Positions 15,466 through 24,071 of a DNA stretch of 38,963 bases are shown here, one piece after another. Source of the DNA: an uncultured Bacteroidales bacterium (lineage in GTDB: Bacteria; Bacteroidota; Bacteroidia; Bacteroidales; UBA932). Each line of letters opens with the position of its first letter. Position 1 is the stretch's first letter. The stretch lies in assembly GCA_937899055.1 (NCBI GenBank), contig CALBPX010000069.1, positions 1 to 38,963 of the forward strand, given 5' to 3'. A program made the translations under genes and the position numbers. Under the pieces are notes generated by a model. It was not told the origin of the DNA. It worked only from the letters and a program-made list of their open reading frames with translations, and ran no database searches.

Positions 15466-15482
15466 TTTGCAATGCAAATATA
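15466..15482 (-). promoter_or_regulatory. -7 element with overlapping palindrome upstream of the PspC/PadR operon
   Basis: On the minus strand TATATTTG (15475-15482) matches TAnnTTTG exactly. TTTGCA (15466-15471) and TGCAAA (15473-15478) form a perfect inverted repeat with a one-base centre. It covers the downstream half of the -7 element and the likely start site. A bound repressor such as PadR would block transcription, though PadR binding is inferred. Confidence 0.55.
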
Positions 15483-15528
15483 TAAACATTTGTAAGTACT
15501 TTGTATCACAAGGTAGTTATTGTTTAAT

Positions 15529-15574
15529 AAAACCTGAAACCGCCTTCTGCCTTAACATCTGGATTTCAGGTTTT
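15529..15574 (-). terminator. Terminator-like stem after secG
   Basis: AAAACCTGAAA (15529-15539) pairs perfectly over 11 bases with TTTCAGGTTTT (15564-15574), with a 24-base loop. It lies 27 bases beyond the secG stop on the minus strand, and its distal arm ends in a T run followed by ATT. It probably ends the sigma54-activator/lptE/TPR/secG transcript. Confidence 0.6.
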
Positions 15575-15601
15575 TAAAATATTGTTACTTTTTTGTTACA
15601 A

Positions 15602-15961
15602 TTACTGCTGGGCTGGCGTTTCAGCTGGAGCTTCAACCGGAGCCGTAGTCTGGCTGCCCGAAATTGGGAATGTAGGAGCGGCGTTTGCGGGTGCGCTCTG
15701 CTGGATGTCCTTGGTAATGTCAAGTTTATTCTTTTCTCTTGTTGAAATTGCAGCTGTTGCGGCAATGCTGCATACAATTATTATGGCAGCAAGCCACCAG
15801 GTTGCTCTCTCCAGAATATCAGCAGCTTGTCTGACTCCGAAAGCCTGGTTTCCAGCTGCAAAATTGGAAGCAAGTCCACCGCCTTTGGAGTTCTGCAAAA
15901 GAACTGCGATGGTAAGAAAAACACTTGCTATGACGATTATTGCTACAAAAATTCCGTACAT
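15602..15961 (-). CDS. secG: SecG, preprotein translocase subunit
   Basis: This 119-residue protein has the SecG layout. A first membrane helix (YGIFVAIIVIASVFLTIAVLL) leads into the conserved QNSKGGGLASNF loop, then a second helix (WWLAAIIIVCSIAATAAI). A Pro/Ala/Thr-rich tail of about 40 residues follows, common in Bacteroidota SecG. SecG assists SecYEA in moving proteins across the inner membrane. It follows the TPR gene by a single base and is the last gene of a four-gene run, with a terminator-like stem after it. All conserved parts are present. Confidence 0.95.
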   Translation of the reverse strand: MYGIFVAIIVIASVFLTIAVLLQNSKGGGLASNFAAGNQAFGVRQAADILERATWWLAAIIIVCSIAATAAISTREKNKLDITKDIQQSAPANAAPTFPISGSQTTAPVEAPAETPAQQ

Positions 15962-15962
15962 A

Positions 15963-16640
15963 TCAGTTCAAATTATTTTTCAAATCTTGTATAAGGGCTG
16001 CAAAGTAAGCACTTTTTTGCGGATATAGCAAAATTAGTTTTGAGAAAACTTCTATTGCCTTATCGGTAAAACCCTGCTGGGCATATATGTGGCCGAGGGT
16101 TTCTGTGCAGAAGGCAAGATCGTCAAAGTTGACTTTTCCGTCTTCTGTCATCAGCGATGACCTTCTCTGCCGGCCGCTCTTTTCCTTGGGCTGTTCCTCT
16201 GCAACAGGCTCTTCTGCAGAACGGTAGAACGGGCTGTTGCGGAGTTTGAGTTCCATGTCGTCTTCCGGGGATATGCTCTTGAGGTCTTCTTTGGAAAAGA
16301 AATCTCCGCCTACAACCACAACCCGCGGCTTGTGAACCACTTCCACCTCCATTGCCGCCTCCTGCACGAGCGGTGTAGAAACTGCGGCAACCGGCTCTTC
16401 CTGTACAACTTCATCTTCCGCCTGAGGAGCATTGATTCTTTCATACAGAGTCTTTCTGGAAGAAAGGAAAACGGCCGTCTTTATAAGCTGCTCGTCAAAG
16501 GCCTCCCGGTCCAGCCTGTAAAGCCTTTCAAGCAGGATCTCTCTCAGATACGAAAACCATGGGCTCTGCTTCAGCAGGGCTTCCATCTCCATCACATCCA
16601 AAGACTTAAGGCTTGAATATCTGAGTTCGTTTATCTCCAT
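15963..16640 (-). CDS. Conserved hypothetical protein with C-terminal TPR-like repeat
   Basis: The product is 225 residues from the ATG at 16640 (MEINELRYSSL); the earlier ATG at 16697 lies inside lptE and gives an unlikely N-terminus. There is no signal peptide, so it is probably cytoplasmic. Helical segments (residues 1-70) are followed by an acidic Pro/Val/Glu-rich linker (about 80-165). The C-terminus has a TPR-like pair, LGHIYAQQGFTDKAIEVFSKL then LYPQKSAYFAALIQDLK. In my recollection of Bacteroidales genomes a gene of this type commonly lies between lptE and secG, but its role is not established. It overlaps the lptE end by 10 bases, so it is translationally linked. Confidence 0.75.
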   Translation of the reverse strand: MEINELRYSSLKSLDVMEMEALLKQSPWFSYLREILLERLYRLDREAFDEQLIKTAVFLSSRKTLYERINAPQAEDEVVQEEPVAAVSTPLVQEAAMEVEVVHKPRVVVVGGDFFSKEDLKSISPEDDMELKLRNSPFYRSAEEPVAEEQPKEKSGRQRRSSLMTEDGKVNFDDLAFCTETLGHIYAQQGFTDKAIEVFSKLILLYPQKSAYFAALIQDLKNNLN

Positions 16641-17146
16641 TCGGCAACCGTGGCGTTGAATATATCTTCTACAAGGGTTTCTATAATTTGCTGGCATAGG
16701 GCGTCCTGCACGGAGTCTATAGACAGCGTGGAGTCATAGTCCTGATATGCAGCAAAGGATCTTCCGCTGGGGAATCCGTCTTCCGGATATTTATTGTTCT
16801 TGTAAATTATCCTCACGGTTATGGTAAGGCGGTTGCGCGAAGCAACTTCATCGGCTGTAACTGCCGTAGGAGTAATTTCGTAACCGGTTATGTAGCCGCT
16901 TACTTCAAGGTCGGCCTCGTCATAGACCATCTCCAGTTTTGTAAGACGGCGGTATTTGTCCTGGAGTTCCTGGGTGAGGTTTGCTGCCAGCGTAGGGTTT
17001 ATCTGCATAGCCCGGTTTTCCAGATTCGCCACCATAATGGTTTTTATGTCGGGCTGGAGCGACGTGCCTGAAAATGAATATATTCCGCACCCGCAAAGCA
17101 AAAACGGAAAGGCCGATAAAAACAATATCCTGAAAAGAGTTCTCAT
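16631..17146 (-). CDS. lptE: LptE, LPS-assembly outer-membrane lipoprotein
   Basis: This 171-residue protein has a lipoprotein signal, FPFLLCGC, with the acylated Cys at residue 20. The LptE family core (PF04390) follows: GIYSFSGTSLQPDIKTIMVANLENRA, PTLAANLTQELQDKYRR, and a long Ig-like beta domain with VSGYITGYEITPTAV and RLTITVRIIYKNN. The C-terminal helix is CQQIIETLVEDIFNATVAEW. LptE forms the plug of the LptD barrel and helps insert lipopolysaccharide in the outer leaflet. Its ATG overlaps the stop of the sigma54 activator gene by 4 bases (ATGA type), so it is translationally coupled. lptD is not in the window. Confidence 0.9.
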   Translation of the reverse strand: MRTLFRILFLSAFPFLLCGCGIYSFSGTSLQPDIKTIMVANLENRAMQINPTLAANLTQELQDKYRRLTKLEMVYDEADLEVSGYITGYEITPTAVTADEVASRNRLTITVRIIYKNNKYPEDGFPSGRSFAAYQDYDSTLSIDSVQDALCQQIIETLVEDIFNATVAEWR

Positions 17147-18333
17147 ATCTTTTTCTTCTTGACCTCTATGCCAAAGTCTTTAATTTTCCTGTAAAGCGTA
17201 CGCTCGGATATTCCCAGTTCGGCGGCAGCCGCCTTACGGTTGCGCGGGAACTTGCGCAGAACCTCCCTTATCCGTTCTTCGTACAAAGAACTGATTGAAA
17301 GATCTTCGCTTGGAGCCTCTGCGGATATCTGATCGCTGTTGTCTGTTGGAGTTACATCTATGATCTTGCCCGATGAACTCTGATGTTCCGGCCCGTCGGC
17401 AGATACTGGAAGGGCCCCTGCGGAAATTTTCTGCTTGATAGCCTCTACCTCCTGCTTTAAGGCATATATCATCTTGAGGATCATTTCCTTGTCGTCCATA
17501 AAGCCGCCATCGCGGACATTTGCTCCTGTAATAACCGGATGAAGGTCTTCGTCCTGGAACGGAAGATATTTCTTCAACGATGCGGCATCTATCTGCCGTT
17601 GGGGTTCAAGTATGGTTATCTGCTCAACTATATTTTTGAGCTGGCGGATGTTGCCCGGCCACCTGTAAGACAGCAGAACGGCCTGAGCCTCCCGTGTAAG
17701 AACTACCGGAGGCATGTTGTAGCGGTCTGCGCAGTCAACGGCAAACTTTCTGAAAAGAAGGAAGATATCGCCCTTTCTTTCTCTGAGCGGCGGAAGATAT
17801 ATGGGTATCTGGTTCAGCCTATAGTAAAGGTCTTCTCGGAATTTCTTCTGGCGGATGGCCTCCTGCAGGTTTACGTTCGTTGCCGCTATGACGCGTACAT
17901 CGGTCTTCTGCACCGTAGAAGAACCTACCTTGTAAAATTCTCCGCTTTCCAGAACCCTCAGAAGCCTTTTCTGGCTCTCAGCGGAAAGCTCGCCAACCTC
18001 ATCCAGGAAGATGGTTCCTCCGTCCGCCACCTCAAAATACCCCTTCCGGTTTTCGTTTGCGCCTGTAAACGAGCCTTTTATGTGACCAAACAGTTCGCTT
18101 TCCATAGTTCCCTCCGGAATGGCGCCGCAGTTGACGGCTATATATTTTCCGTGCTTCCGGGGGCTGCTGTTATGTATAATCTGAGGTATAGATTCCTTTC
18201 CTACGCCGCTTTCTCCGCTGACAAGTACGGACATATCCGTAGAAGCAACCGTTTCCGCCACCTCCAGGGCGCGGTTGAACTGAGGGTCGTCTCCTATCAG
18301 GTCAAAGCGGTTTTTCAGGCTCTGCAATTCCAT
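17143..18333 (-). CDS. Sigma54-dependent transcriptional activator (no receiver domain)
   Basis: This 396-residue protein consists of an AAA+ domain from residue 10 or so to 245, with no N-terminal receiver or sensor domain. Walker A is GESGVGKE (40-47). The sigma54-contacting loop reads GSFTGA (87-92) instead of GAFTGA. Walker B is GTIFLDE (106-112), and the arginine finger block REDLYYRLN lies near 166. A linker of about 80 residues precedes a Fis-type helix-turn-helix at the C-terminus (RNRKAAAAELGISERTLYRKI). It would remodel RNA polymerase containing sigma54 at -24/-12 promoters. Lack of a receiver suggests control by abundance or by a partner protein. In Bacteroidales this gene commonly precedes lptE, which suggests an envelope link. 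It is divergent from kdsB. Confidence 0.9.
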   Translation of the reverse strand: MELQSLKNRFDLIGDDPQFNRALEVAETVASTDMSVLVSGESGVGKESIPQIIHNSSPRKHGKYIAVNCGAIPEGTMESELFGHIKGSFTGANENRKGYFEVADGGTIFLDEVGELSAESQKRLLRVLESGEFYKVGSSTVQKTDVRVIAATNVNLQEAIRQKKFREDLYYRLNQIPIYLPPLRERKGDIFLLFRKFAVDCADRYNMPPVVLTREAQAVLLSYRWPGNIRQLKNIVEQITILEPQRQIDAASLKKYLPFQDEDLHPVITGANVRDGGFMDDKEMILKMIYALKQEVEAIKQKISAGALPVSADGPEHQSSSGKIIDVTPTDNSDQISAEAPSEDLSISSLYEERIREVLRKFPRNRKAAAAELGISERTLYRKIKDFGIEVKKKKI

Positions 18334-18361
18334 TTTAGTCTCTTTTTTCTTGCTGGCTGGG

Positions 18362-18369
18362 CAAAGTTA
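18362..18369 (-). promoter_or_regulatory. -7 element for the sigma54-activator/lptE/secG run
   Basis: TAACTTTG on the minus strand is an exact TAnnTTTG match, about 30 bases before the ATG at 18333. No good -33 TTG is present at 19-21 bases. Confidence 0.5.
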
Positions 18370-18391
18370 GCAAAAACTGACAAAATTTCAG

Positions 18392-18399
18392 TATTTTTG
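18392..18399 (+). promoter_or_regulatory. -7 element for kdsB
   Basis: TATTTTTG matches TAnnTTTG exactly and ends 22 bases before the kdsB ATG. Together with the minus-strand element at 18362-18369 it makes a divergent pair. CTGA/TCAG and A/T tracts give the intervening bases partial dyad symmetry. Confidence 0.5.
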
Positions 18400-18421
18400 T
18401 CTGATAGCAAAGATTATCGCG

Positions 18422-19177
18422 ATGAATAACATACTTGCAATAATACCTTCGAGATATGCCTCTACAAGATTCCCCGGAAAACCTCTGGCTCTGGTAAAAG
18501 GCGTTCCCATGGTAGTGAGGGTTTACCGTCAGGCCAAGAAGGTCTTCGGCGATGTGTGCGTGGCTACTGATGACGAAAGGATATACAAGGTTGTAACCGA
18601 CGCAGGAGGCGTTGCCGTAATGACTTCCGAAATGCACCGCAGCGGAACCGACCGCTGCCTGGAAGCCCTGCAGAAATATAGCCTTGAGGCCGGTAGGTCC
18701 TTCGATGGTGTTGTAAATGTTCAGGGAGACGAACCGTTCATCAGCCCTGTTCAGCTTGAGACCCTGGCTCAAACTCTCATGACAGATACGGTGGATATTG
18801 CAACCATTGTAAAAAGAGCCTCTTCGGTTGAGGAACTCAAAGACCCTAACCGGCCCAAGGTTGTGGTTGACAAGGATATGAACGCCCTTTACTTTTCCAG
18901 GAGCATGATACCCTTCTGCCGTGGCAAAGAGTTGGACTCAGATACTGTAAAGACCCTTCCATACTACCTGCATGTAGGGTTGTACGGATACCGCAGCAAG
19001 GTTCTGGAAAGAATATGCTCCATGGATGAAAGTTTCCTGGAAAAGACCGAAAAACTGGAGCAGCTGCGCTGGCTTGAAAACGGCCTGAAGATAAAGGTTG
19101 CCGAGTGCAACCAGCCATCCTTCGGCATAGATACTCCTCAGGATCTTGAACACATAAACAATATGCCGTCAATCTAA
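18422..19177 (+). CDS. kdsB: KdsB, CMP-Kdo synthetase
   Basis: This 251-residue protein is 3-deoxy-manno-octulosonate cytidylyltransferase, which joins CTP and Kdo to give CMP-Kdo for the LPS inner core. The N-terminal nucleotide-binding signature IPSRYASTRFPGKPL is complete. It is followed by VATDDERI, TSEMHRSGTDRC, VVNVQGDEPFI, and the Kdo-contacting YYLHVGLYGYRSKVL and KTEKLEQLRWLENG blocks. The length is normal for the family. It acts in the cytosol. It is divergently transcribed from the activator/lptE run, so Kdo activation and LPS export genes share one intergenic region of 88 bases. Confidence 0.96.
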   Translation: MNNILAIIPSRYASTRFPGKPLALVKGVPMVVRVYRQAKKVFGDVCVATDDERIYKVVTDAGGVAVMTSEMHRSGTDRCLEALQKYSLEAGRSFDGVVNVQGDEPFISPVQLETLAQTLMTDTVDIATIVKRASSVEELKDPNRPKVVVDKDMNALYFSRSMIPFCRGKELDSDTVKTLPYYLHVGLYGYRSKVLERICSMDESFLEKTEKLEQLRWLENGLKIKVAECNQPSFGIDTPQDLEHINNMPSI

Positions 19178-19212
19178 AAAGACTGGACTTTTTTCACAAA
19201 TTCTATTCAAAC

Positions 19213-19241
19213 AACGAGTAATTTATTATCTTGTACTCGTT
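19213..19241. promoter_or_regulatory. 8-bp inverted repeat upstream of the OmpA/TPR gene
   Basis: AACGAGTA (19213-19220) mirrors TACTCGTT (19234-19241) across 13 bases. A near-consensus -7 (TATCTTG) lies between the arms, 16 bases before the ATG at 19257. It could be an operator for that gene. A small stem, AAAAAG/CTTTTT just after the kdsB stop, may end the kdsB transcript. Confidence 0.4.
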
Positions 19242-19256
19242 AAAATGATTCTTTAT

Positions 19257-20933
19257 ATGAAGAAACTTCTGAAATACTCTACTCTTCTGGCCGTTGCGGC
19301 CCTGGCCGCATTCTGCGCAAGTCCGCAGCAGATGGCCAAACTGGCCTCAATGGTCAAGACAGACTGCAACCCCAAGACTCTGACCGTGGTTGGCGGGCAG
19401 ATCAAGGCCACCTACACAATTTCTTTCCCGGAAAAATATTTTGTACCAAACGCATATCTGAAAATTACGCCGGAACTGGTTTACGGAAACCAGAAAGAAA
19501 CCGCTGCTGACTTTTGGATGCAGGGCGAAAAAATCAGAGACAACTACCACACAGTTCCATACAAAACGGCCAGTTCTGTCAGCCGCGATGTAGTATTCCC
19601 GTTTAAGGAAGGAATGGAAAAGGCTGTGCTTCAGCTCAAGGTAACCATCTATAACTCAAGTAAAACCAAGAGTTGGGAATATCCACTTCCGTTCAAGATT
19701 GCAGAAGGCACCAACTGCACCGAACTTCTGGCCTCCACAGAGGGAGTACCGTTCTTTGAAAAAGACAACTATGAGCTGGAGACCATAGAAGAAGTGGAAA
19801 CCCAGATTCTCTACGATGTAAACAAGGCAGATGTCAAAGCCACACGCCTGAATTCCTCCGAAGTCAAGGCCTTTGAAAAATTCCTCAAAGAGGCCAAGAA
19901 TGACTCCAAAGTAAGCGTAAGCAAGGGAAAAATCATAGGATATGCCTCTCCAGAAGGGCCTGAAGACAACAACAACAAACTCTCCGTACAGAGAGCCCAG
20001 AGCGCAAAGGCCGCCTACGACAAGACCATATCAAAGAACGCCAATCTGAACATGGATGTAAGCGTTGAGGAAAAAGGCGAGGACTGGGAAGGTTTCAAGA
20101 AACTTGTGGAGCAGTCTAACATTGAGGACAAGGACCTGATAATAAGGGTGCTCTCCATGTATTCAGACCCTGTTGTAAGGGAGCGCGAAATCCGGAACAT
20201 GTCTCAGGTGTTCCAGACCCTGAACCAGAAGATTCTGCCTCAGCTCCGCCGCAGCCGCATAGTTGCAGAGGTCAACAGGAAGAACTACACAGACGACGAA
20301 CTCCGCCAGATGATTGAGATAGACGACAACCGCCTTACGGAGGAAGCCCTGTTGTATGCCGCAAACCTCTACCAAGACAATGCAACCAAGGAGTCTGTAC
20401 TCAAGAAAGCCGCCGACAGATTCAACAGCCAAAGAGCCTGCAACAACCTTGCAGCCCTTGCTCTCCAGCAGAACAAGCCGGATCAGGCAAAGAACTGGCT
20501 CAGCAAGATAACCGACAAGACCGCAGGCTATTACAACAACCTCGGCGTAGTTGAAATGCAGAAAGGCAACATAGATATGGCTGCACAGTATCTGTATCTG
20601 GCCAAGGGCGAGAACGGTGAGGTAATAGGTGCTGCAAAAGAAAATCTGGGAGCCCTCCTCATCCGCGACGGAGACTATGACGGAGCCCTTGATATTCTGG
20701 ACGGCACAGACGGATTTGCACACGGACTGGCCCTGCTTCTGAAGGGCAAAAACGACGATGCCCTAAAGGTTCTCAAGAACGGAGAAGACCCCGATGAATC
20801 CTACCTCAGGGCAATTGTGGCTGCCCGCAAGGGAGATGTCAACACTTGCGAAAACGAGTTGGTAAAAGCCTTTGCCAAGCCCGTTTATGAAAGCAGGGTT
20901 GACAACGACATTGAATTTGCCGCTTTACAGTAA
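19257..20933 (+). CDS. Surface protein with OmpA-like segment and TPR repeats
   Basis: This is a 558-residue protein. I take the ATG at 19257 (MKKLLKYSTLLAVAALAAFC), since a 4-codon extension to 19245 spoils the signal peptide. The cysteine at residue 20 may be acylated, although Phe at -1 is unusual for a lipobox. After a beta-rich part (about 40-165) comes an OmpA-like stretch, IIGYASPEGPEDNNNKL then SVQRAQSAKAAY, with the N..LS..RA pattern of peptidoglycan-binding OmpA domains. From about residue 370 onwards there are several TPR-like helices (NNLAALALQQNKPDQAKNWL, YYNNLGVVEMQKGNIDMAA, ENLGALLIRDGDYDGALDIL). It most likely sits in the outer membrane or periplasm and ties to the cell wall. 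It resembles Bacteroidales proteins annotated as OmpA- or TPR-containing; the role is not known. Confidence 0.75.
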   Translation: MKKLLKYSTLLAVAALAAFCASPQQMAKLASMVKTDCNPKTLTVVGGQIKATYTISFPEKYFVPNAYLKITPELVYGNQKETAADFWMQGEKIRDNYHTVPYKTASSVSRDVVFPFKEGMEKAVLQLKVTIYNSSKTKSWEYPLPFKIAEGTNCTELLASTEGVPFFEKDNYELETIEEVETQILYDVNKADVKATRLNSSEVKAFEKFLKEAKNDSKVSVSKGKIIGYASPEGPEDNNNKLSVQRAQSAKAAYDKTISKNANLNMDVSVEEKGEDWEGFKKLVEQSNIEDKDLIIRVLSMYSDPVVREREIRNMSQVFQTLNQKILPQLRRSRIVAEVNRKNYTDDELRQMIEIDDNRLTEEALLYAANLYQDNATKESVLKKAADRFNSQRACNNLAALALQQNKPDQAKNWLSKITDKTAGYYNNLGVVEMQKGNIDMAAQYLYLAKGENGEVIGAAKENLGALLIRDGDYDGALDILDGTDGFAHGLALLLKGKNDDALKVLKNGEDPDESYLRAIVAARKGDVNTCENELVKAFAKPVYESRVDNDIEFAALQ

Positions 20934-20951
20934 AGCCGGCCAGCCAAGAAA

Positions 20952-22283
20952 ATGAACGATCCGCACAGAGTGAAGCTCGTCCTGTTTTCCGATACGTTTC
21001 CGTACGGAACGGGCGAGTCTTTTCTTGCGGACGAGATTCCATTTCTGGCGGAAGCCTTTCACCGCATAACCATATTCCCCCTGTATCAACCAGACGGCGG
21101 AAAACGCAAGCTTCCGCCAAACGTGGATGTTGCAACGCCGTTGCTGCCGTTTGACCATAAAGACAAGAAGGGCTTTGTAAAATACGGCCTGTGGTGCAAG
21201 GCTCCCATCTTCTTTGCAACCGGAGAATTTTTCAGAGCCCTTTTCGGTTGGAGCAGAAAGGCCGGTCCTCTGAAGCGGCTGAGAATATTCTTCAACTACT
21301 TTCTGATGCTCAGGGCCATCCTTGGCAGAAAGAAACTGATGGAAGAAATTGTGAGGGAATGTTCGTTTGCAGACAAGATTTACTTCTACTGGGGCGACAA
21401 GAGCGTAATGATTGCACCCTGGCTTCGCAAACGCCTGAAACCCAACGTGGAATTTATGCCTACATTCCTTGCAAGATTTCACGGGTCGGACCTTTACGAA
21501 GAAGCCAAGGGCTTTCTTCCTTTCCGGAAAATGATATTGTCTGACATTGACTATGCCGCTCCTGTTTCTTATGACGGAATGAAATATCTCCAAAACAGAT
21601 ACCGGCATATTCCTCCCACGGTAAAGGTGTGGCATCTGGGTTCCGCCCATCACGACGAAAACTTCAAGAATCTGCTCAGCGATGATAATTCAGACACTGC
21701 CTTCAATATAGTGGGTTGCTCCAACTTGATTCCACTGAAAAGAGTGGAGCTGACTCTCAGCGCATTGCAACTTCTTCAAAAAGATGCTCAGGCAATGGAA
21801 ATGGTAAGGGCAAGGGGCTTTGATAAAATCGTCTATACCCACTTCGGGGGCGGACAGCTGCTTGCATCGCTGAGTAAGAAAGCAGAAGAGATTTCTTCAG
21901 ACTCTCTTCATATAAGCTTCAAGGGAACTACTCCACACAAAGATGTCCTGGACCATTACAGTAAAAACGGAGCAGACCTTTTCATACTGGTAAGCAGCAG
22001 CGAAGGAATTCCGGTTTCAATCATGGAGGCTATGAGCTACGGCATTCCTGTGATAGCCACAAATGTGGGAGGGGTAAAGGAACTTTTCCGCAACGGCCCG
22101 GTAGGATATATCATAGATGCGGATTTGAACGCAGAAGACCTTAAGAAACAAATTGTTGAATACATCCTTCTTTCAAAGGAAATCCACTCTCAGATGAAGA
22201 AAAACTGCTACATCAACTGGAAGGAGAAGTGGGATGCCCAAACCAACTATAAGGCCTTTGCGGAAGAACTCCTTGGCATTTAG
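20952..22283 (+). CDS. GT4-family glycosyltransferase
   Basis: This 443-residue protein has a GT-B fold. The N-terminal half (LVLFSDTFPYGTGESFLADEI) is acceptor-binding. The C-terminal nucleotide-sugar half has VGCSNLIPLKRVELTLSAL, HFGGGQLLASL, ISFKGTTPHKDVLDHY and LFILVSSSEGIPVSIMEAMSYGIPVIATNVGG. The last contains the E-x7-E motif of GT4 retaining transferases. There is no signal peptide, so it acts on the cytosolic membrane face, probably adding a sugar to LPS, capsule or another glycan. Nearby kdsB is suggestive, but the acceptor cannot be told. The gene follows the OmpA/TPR gene by 18 bases, and its stop overlaps the convergent lepA stop. Confidence 0.85.
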   Translation: MNDPHRVKLVLFSDTFPYGTGESFLADEIPFLAEAFHRITIFPLYQPDGGKRKLPPNVDVATPLLPFDHKDKKGFVKYGLWCKAPIFFATGEFFRALFGWSRKAGPLKRLRIFFNYFLMLRAILGRKKLMEEIVRECSFADKIYFYWGDKSVMIAPWLRKRLKPNVEFMPTFLARFHGSDLYEEAKGFLPFRKMILSDIDYAAPVSYDGMKYLQNRYRHIPPTVKVWHLGSAHHDENFKNLLSDDNSDTAFNIVGCSNLIPLKRVELTLSALQLLQKDAQAMEMVRARGFDKIVYTHFGGGQLLASLSKKAEEISSDSLHISFKGTTPHKDVLDHYSKNGADLFILVSSSEGIPVSIMEAMSYGIPVIATNVGGVKELFRNGPVGYIIDADLNAEDLKKQIVEYILLSKEIHSQMKKNCYINWKEKWDAQTNYKAFAEELLGI

Positions 22284-24064
22284 AGCTTGAGAACTGCCAT
22301 GAAAGCGCTCTGTGGAACCTGAACCTGACCTACCTGACGCATGCGCTTCTTTCCTTTCTTCTGTTTCTCAAGGAGTTTGCGCTTTCTGGAAATATCTCCT
22401 CCATAGCACTTTGCGGTAACGTCTTTCCTTACCTGCCGTACGGTTTCTCTTGCAATAATCTTTGCGCCTATTGCAGCCTGGATTGCTATGTCAAACTGCT
22501 GACGCGGAATCAGGTCCTTGAGCTTTTCGCACATACGGCGGCCAAAGTCGTAGGCATGGTCTCGGTGGATGAGAGAGGAAAGGGCATCTACCTGCTCGCC
22601 GTTCAGCAGGATATCCAGCTTGACAAGCTGTGCCGGACGGAAGTCGGTAACATGATAGTCGAACGATGCGTAACCCTTGGATATGCTCTTGAGTTTGTCG
22701 TAGAAGTCAAACACAATTTCACTCAGCGGAAGATCAAAGTTGAGCTCCACGCGGTCCGTTGTTATATAATGCTGGCTTACAAGCGTTCCCCTTTTATCCA
22801 GGCAAAGTTTCATTATAGGGCCGAAGAAGTCTGCCTTGCTGATTACCTGCGCACGGATGTAAGGCTCCTCTATGTGGTCTATCATTGTAACTTCCGGAAG
22901 GCCTGAAGGGTTGTGGACATCCAGCACGTTTCCGTCGGTGGTATAGACCTTGAACGAAACATTGGGAACGGTGGTTATGCAGTCCATATCGAACTCCCTG
23001 TAGAGCCTTTCCTGAACTATTTCCAGATGCAGGAGCCCAAGGAATCCGCACCGGAAACCAAAGCCCAGGGCCATGGAACTTTCCGGTTCAAACACCAGAG
23101 AGGCATCGTTGAGCTGAAGCTTTTCCAAAGAAACCTTCAGGTTGTCATACTCGTCGGTTTCTACCGGATAAACTCCGGCAAAAACCATGGGTTTAACTTC
23201 TTCAAAGCCGGCAATAGCCTCGCTGCAAGGGTTTTGTACGGAGGTTATGGTATCGCCCACCTTTACCTCCACGGCGCTCTTTATTCCGCTGATTATGTAG
23301 CCCACATTGCCGCAGGAGATTTCGTTCTTCGGGTTGAGCTTGAGGCCCATTGTTCCCACCTCATCCGCAACATACTCCATTCCAGTATTGAAAAATTTGA
23401 CCTTTTCGCCCTTGTGTATGCTTCCGGCCTCTACCTTGAAATATGCTATTATTCCCCTGAACTGATTGAATACAGAATCAAATATCAGAGCCTGAAGCGG
23501 AGCGTCCGGATCTCCCGTGGGAGCCGGCACCCTGTCAACGATTGCATCCAGAATGGCCTGAACTCCCTGTCCGGTCTTGGCCGAACACATCAGGACATCG
23601 GACTGGCTGCAGCCCAAAAGATCACAGACCTGGTCTCTTACCAGTTCAGGCTCGGCCGCCTCCATGTCTATTTTATTTAATACGGGTATGATTGTAAGAT
23701 CGTGGTCCAAAGCAAGATACAGGTTGGATATGGTCTGGGCCTGAATTCCCTGAGTGGCATCCACAACCAGCAGGGCACCTTCGCTCGAAGCTATGGAACG
23801 CGATACTTCGTAAGAAAAATCCACATGCCCCGGGGTGTCCAGAAGATTGAGCGTATATTCCTGACCGTCTTTGCTGTACTTCATCTGAACTGCATGGCTC
23901 TTGATTGTAATTCCCTTCTCTTTTTCCAGATCCATAGAGTCCAGAACCTGCGCCTCCATCTCTCGGCTGGATACTGTATCGGTAATCTCCAGCATCCTGT
24001 CGGCAAGGGTGGATTTGCCGTGATCTATATGAGCTATTATGCAAAAATTCCTGATATTTTTCAT
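22280..24064 (-). CDS. lepA: LepA (EF4), translational GTPase
   Basis: At 594 residues this is the standard length. It starts MKNIRNFCIIAHIDHGKST (G1), followed by DTPGHVDFSYEV (G3, His intact) and VLNKIDM (G4). The typical C-terminal domain follows, with RPAQLVKLDILLNGEQVDALSS and RKRKLLEKQKKGKKRMR. LepA acts on stalled or mis-positioned ribosomes and affects initiation efficiency. The start codon lies only about 3 bases past the predicted transcription start (-7 element at 24072-24079), so the mRNA may be almost leaderless. It is convergent with the glycosyltransferase gene with overlapping stop codons, and divergent from the transketolase genes. Confidence 0.97.
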   Translation of the reverse strand: MKNIRNFCIIAHIDHGKSTLADRMLEITDTVSSREMEAQVLDSMDLEKEKGITIKSHAVQMKYSKDGQEYTLNLLDTPGHVDFSYEVSRSIASSEGALLVVDATQGIQAQTISNLYLALDHDLTIIPVLNKIDMEAAEPELVRDQVCDLLGCSQSDVLMCSAKTGQGVQAILDAIVDRVPAPTGDPDAPLQALIFDSVFNQFRGIIAYFKVEAGSIHKGEKVKFFNTGMEYVADEVGTMGLKLNPKNEISCGNVGYIISGIKSAVEVKVGDTITSVQNPCSEAIAGFEEVKPMVFAGVYPVETDEYDNLKVSLEKLQLNDASLVFEPESSMALGFGFRCGFLGLLHLEIVQERLYREFDMDCITTVPNVSFKVYTTDGNVLDVHNPSGLPEVTMIDHIEEPYIRAQVISKADFFGPIMKLCLDKRGTLVSQHYITTDRVELNFDLPLSEIVFDFYDKLKSISKGYASFDYHVTDFRPAQLVKLDILLNGEQVDALSSLIHRDHAYDFGRRMCEKLKDLIPRQQFDIAIQAAIGAKIIARETVRQVRKDVTAKCYGGDISRKRKLLEKQKKGKKRMRQVGQVQVPQSAFMAVLKL

Positions 24065-24071
24065 CGCGATG

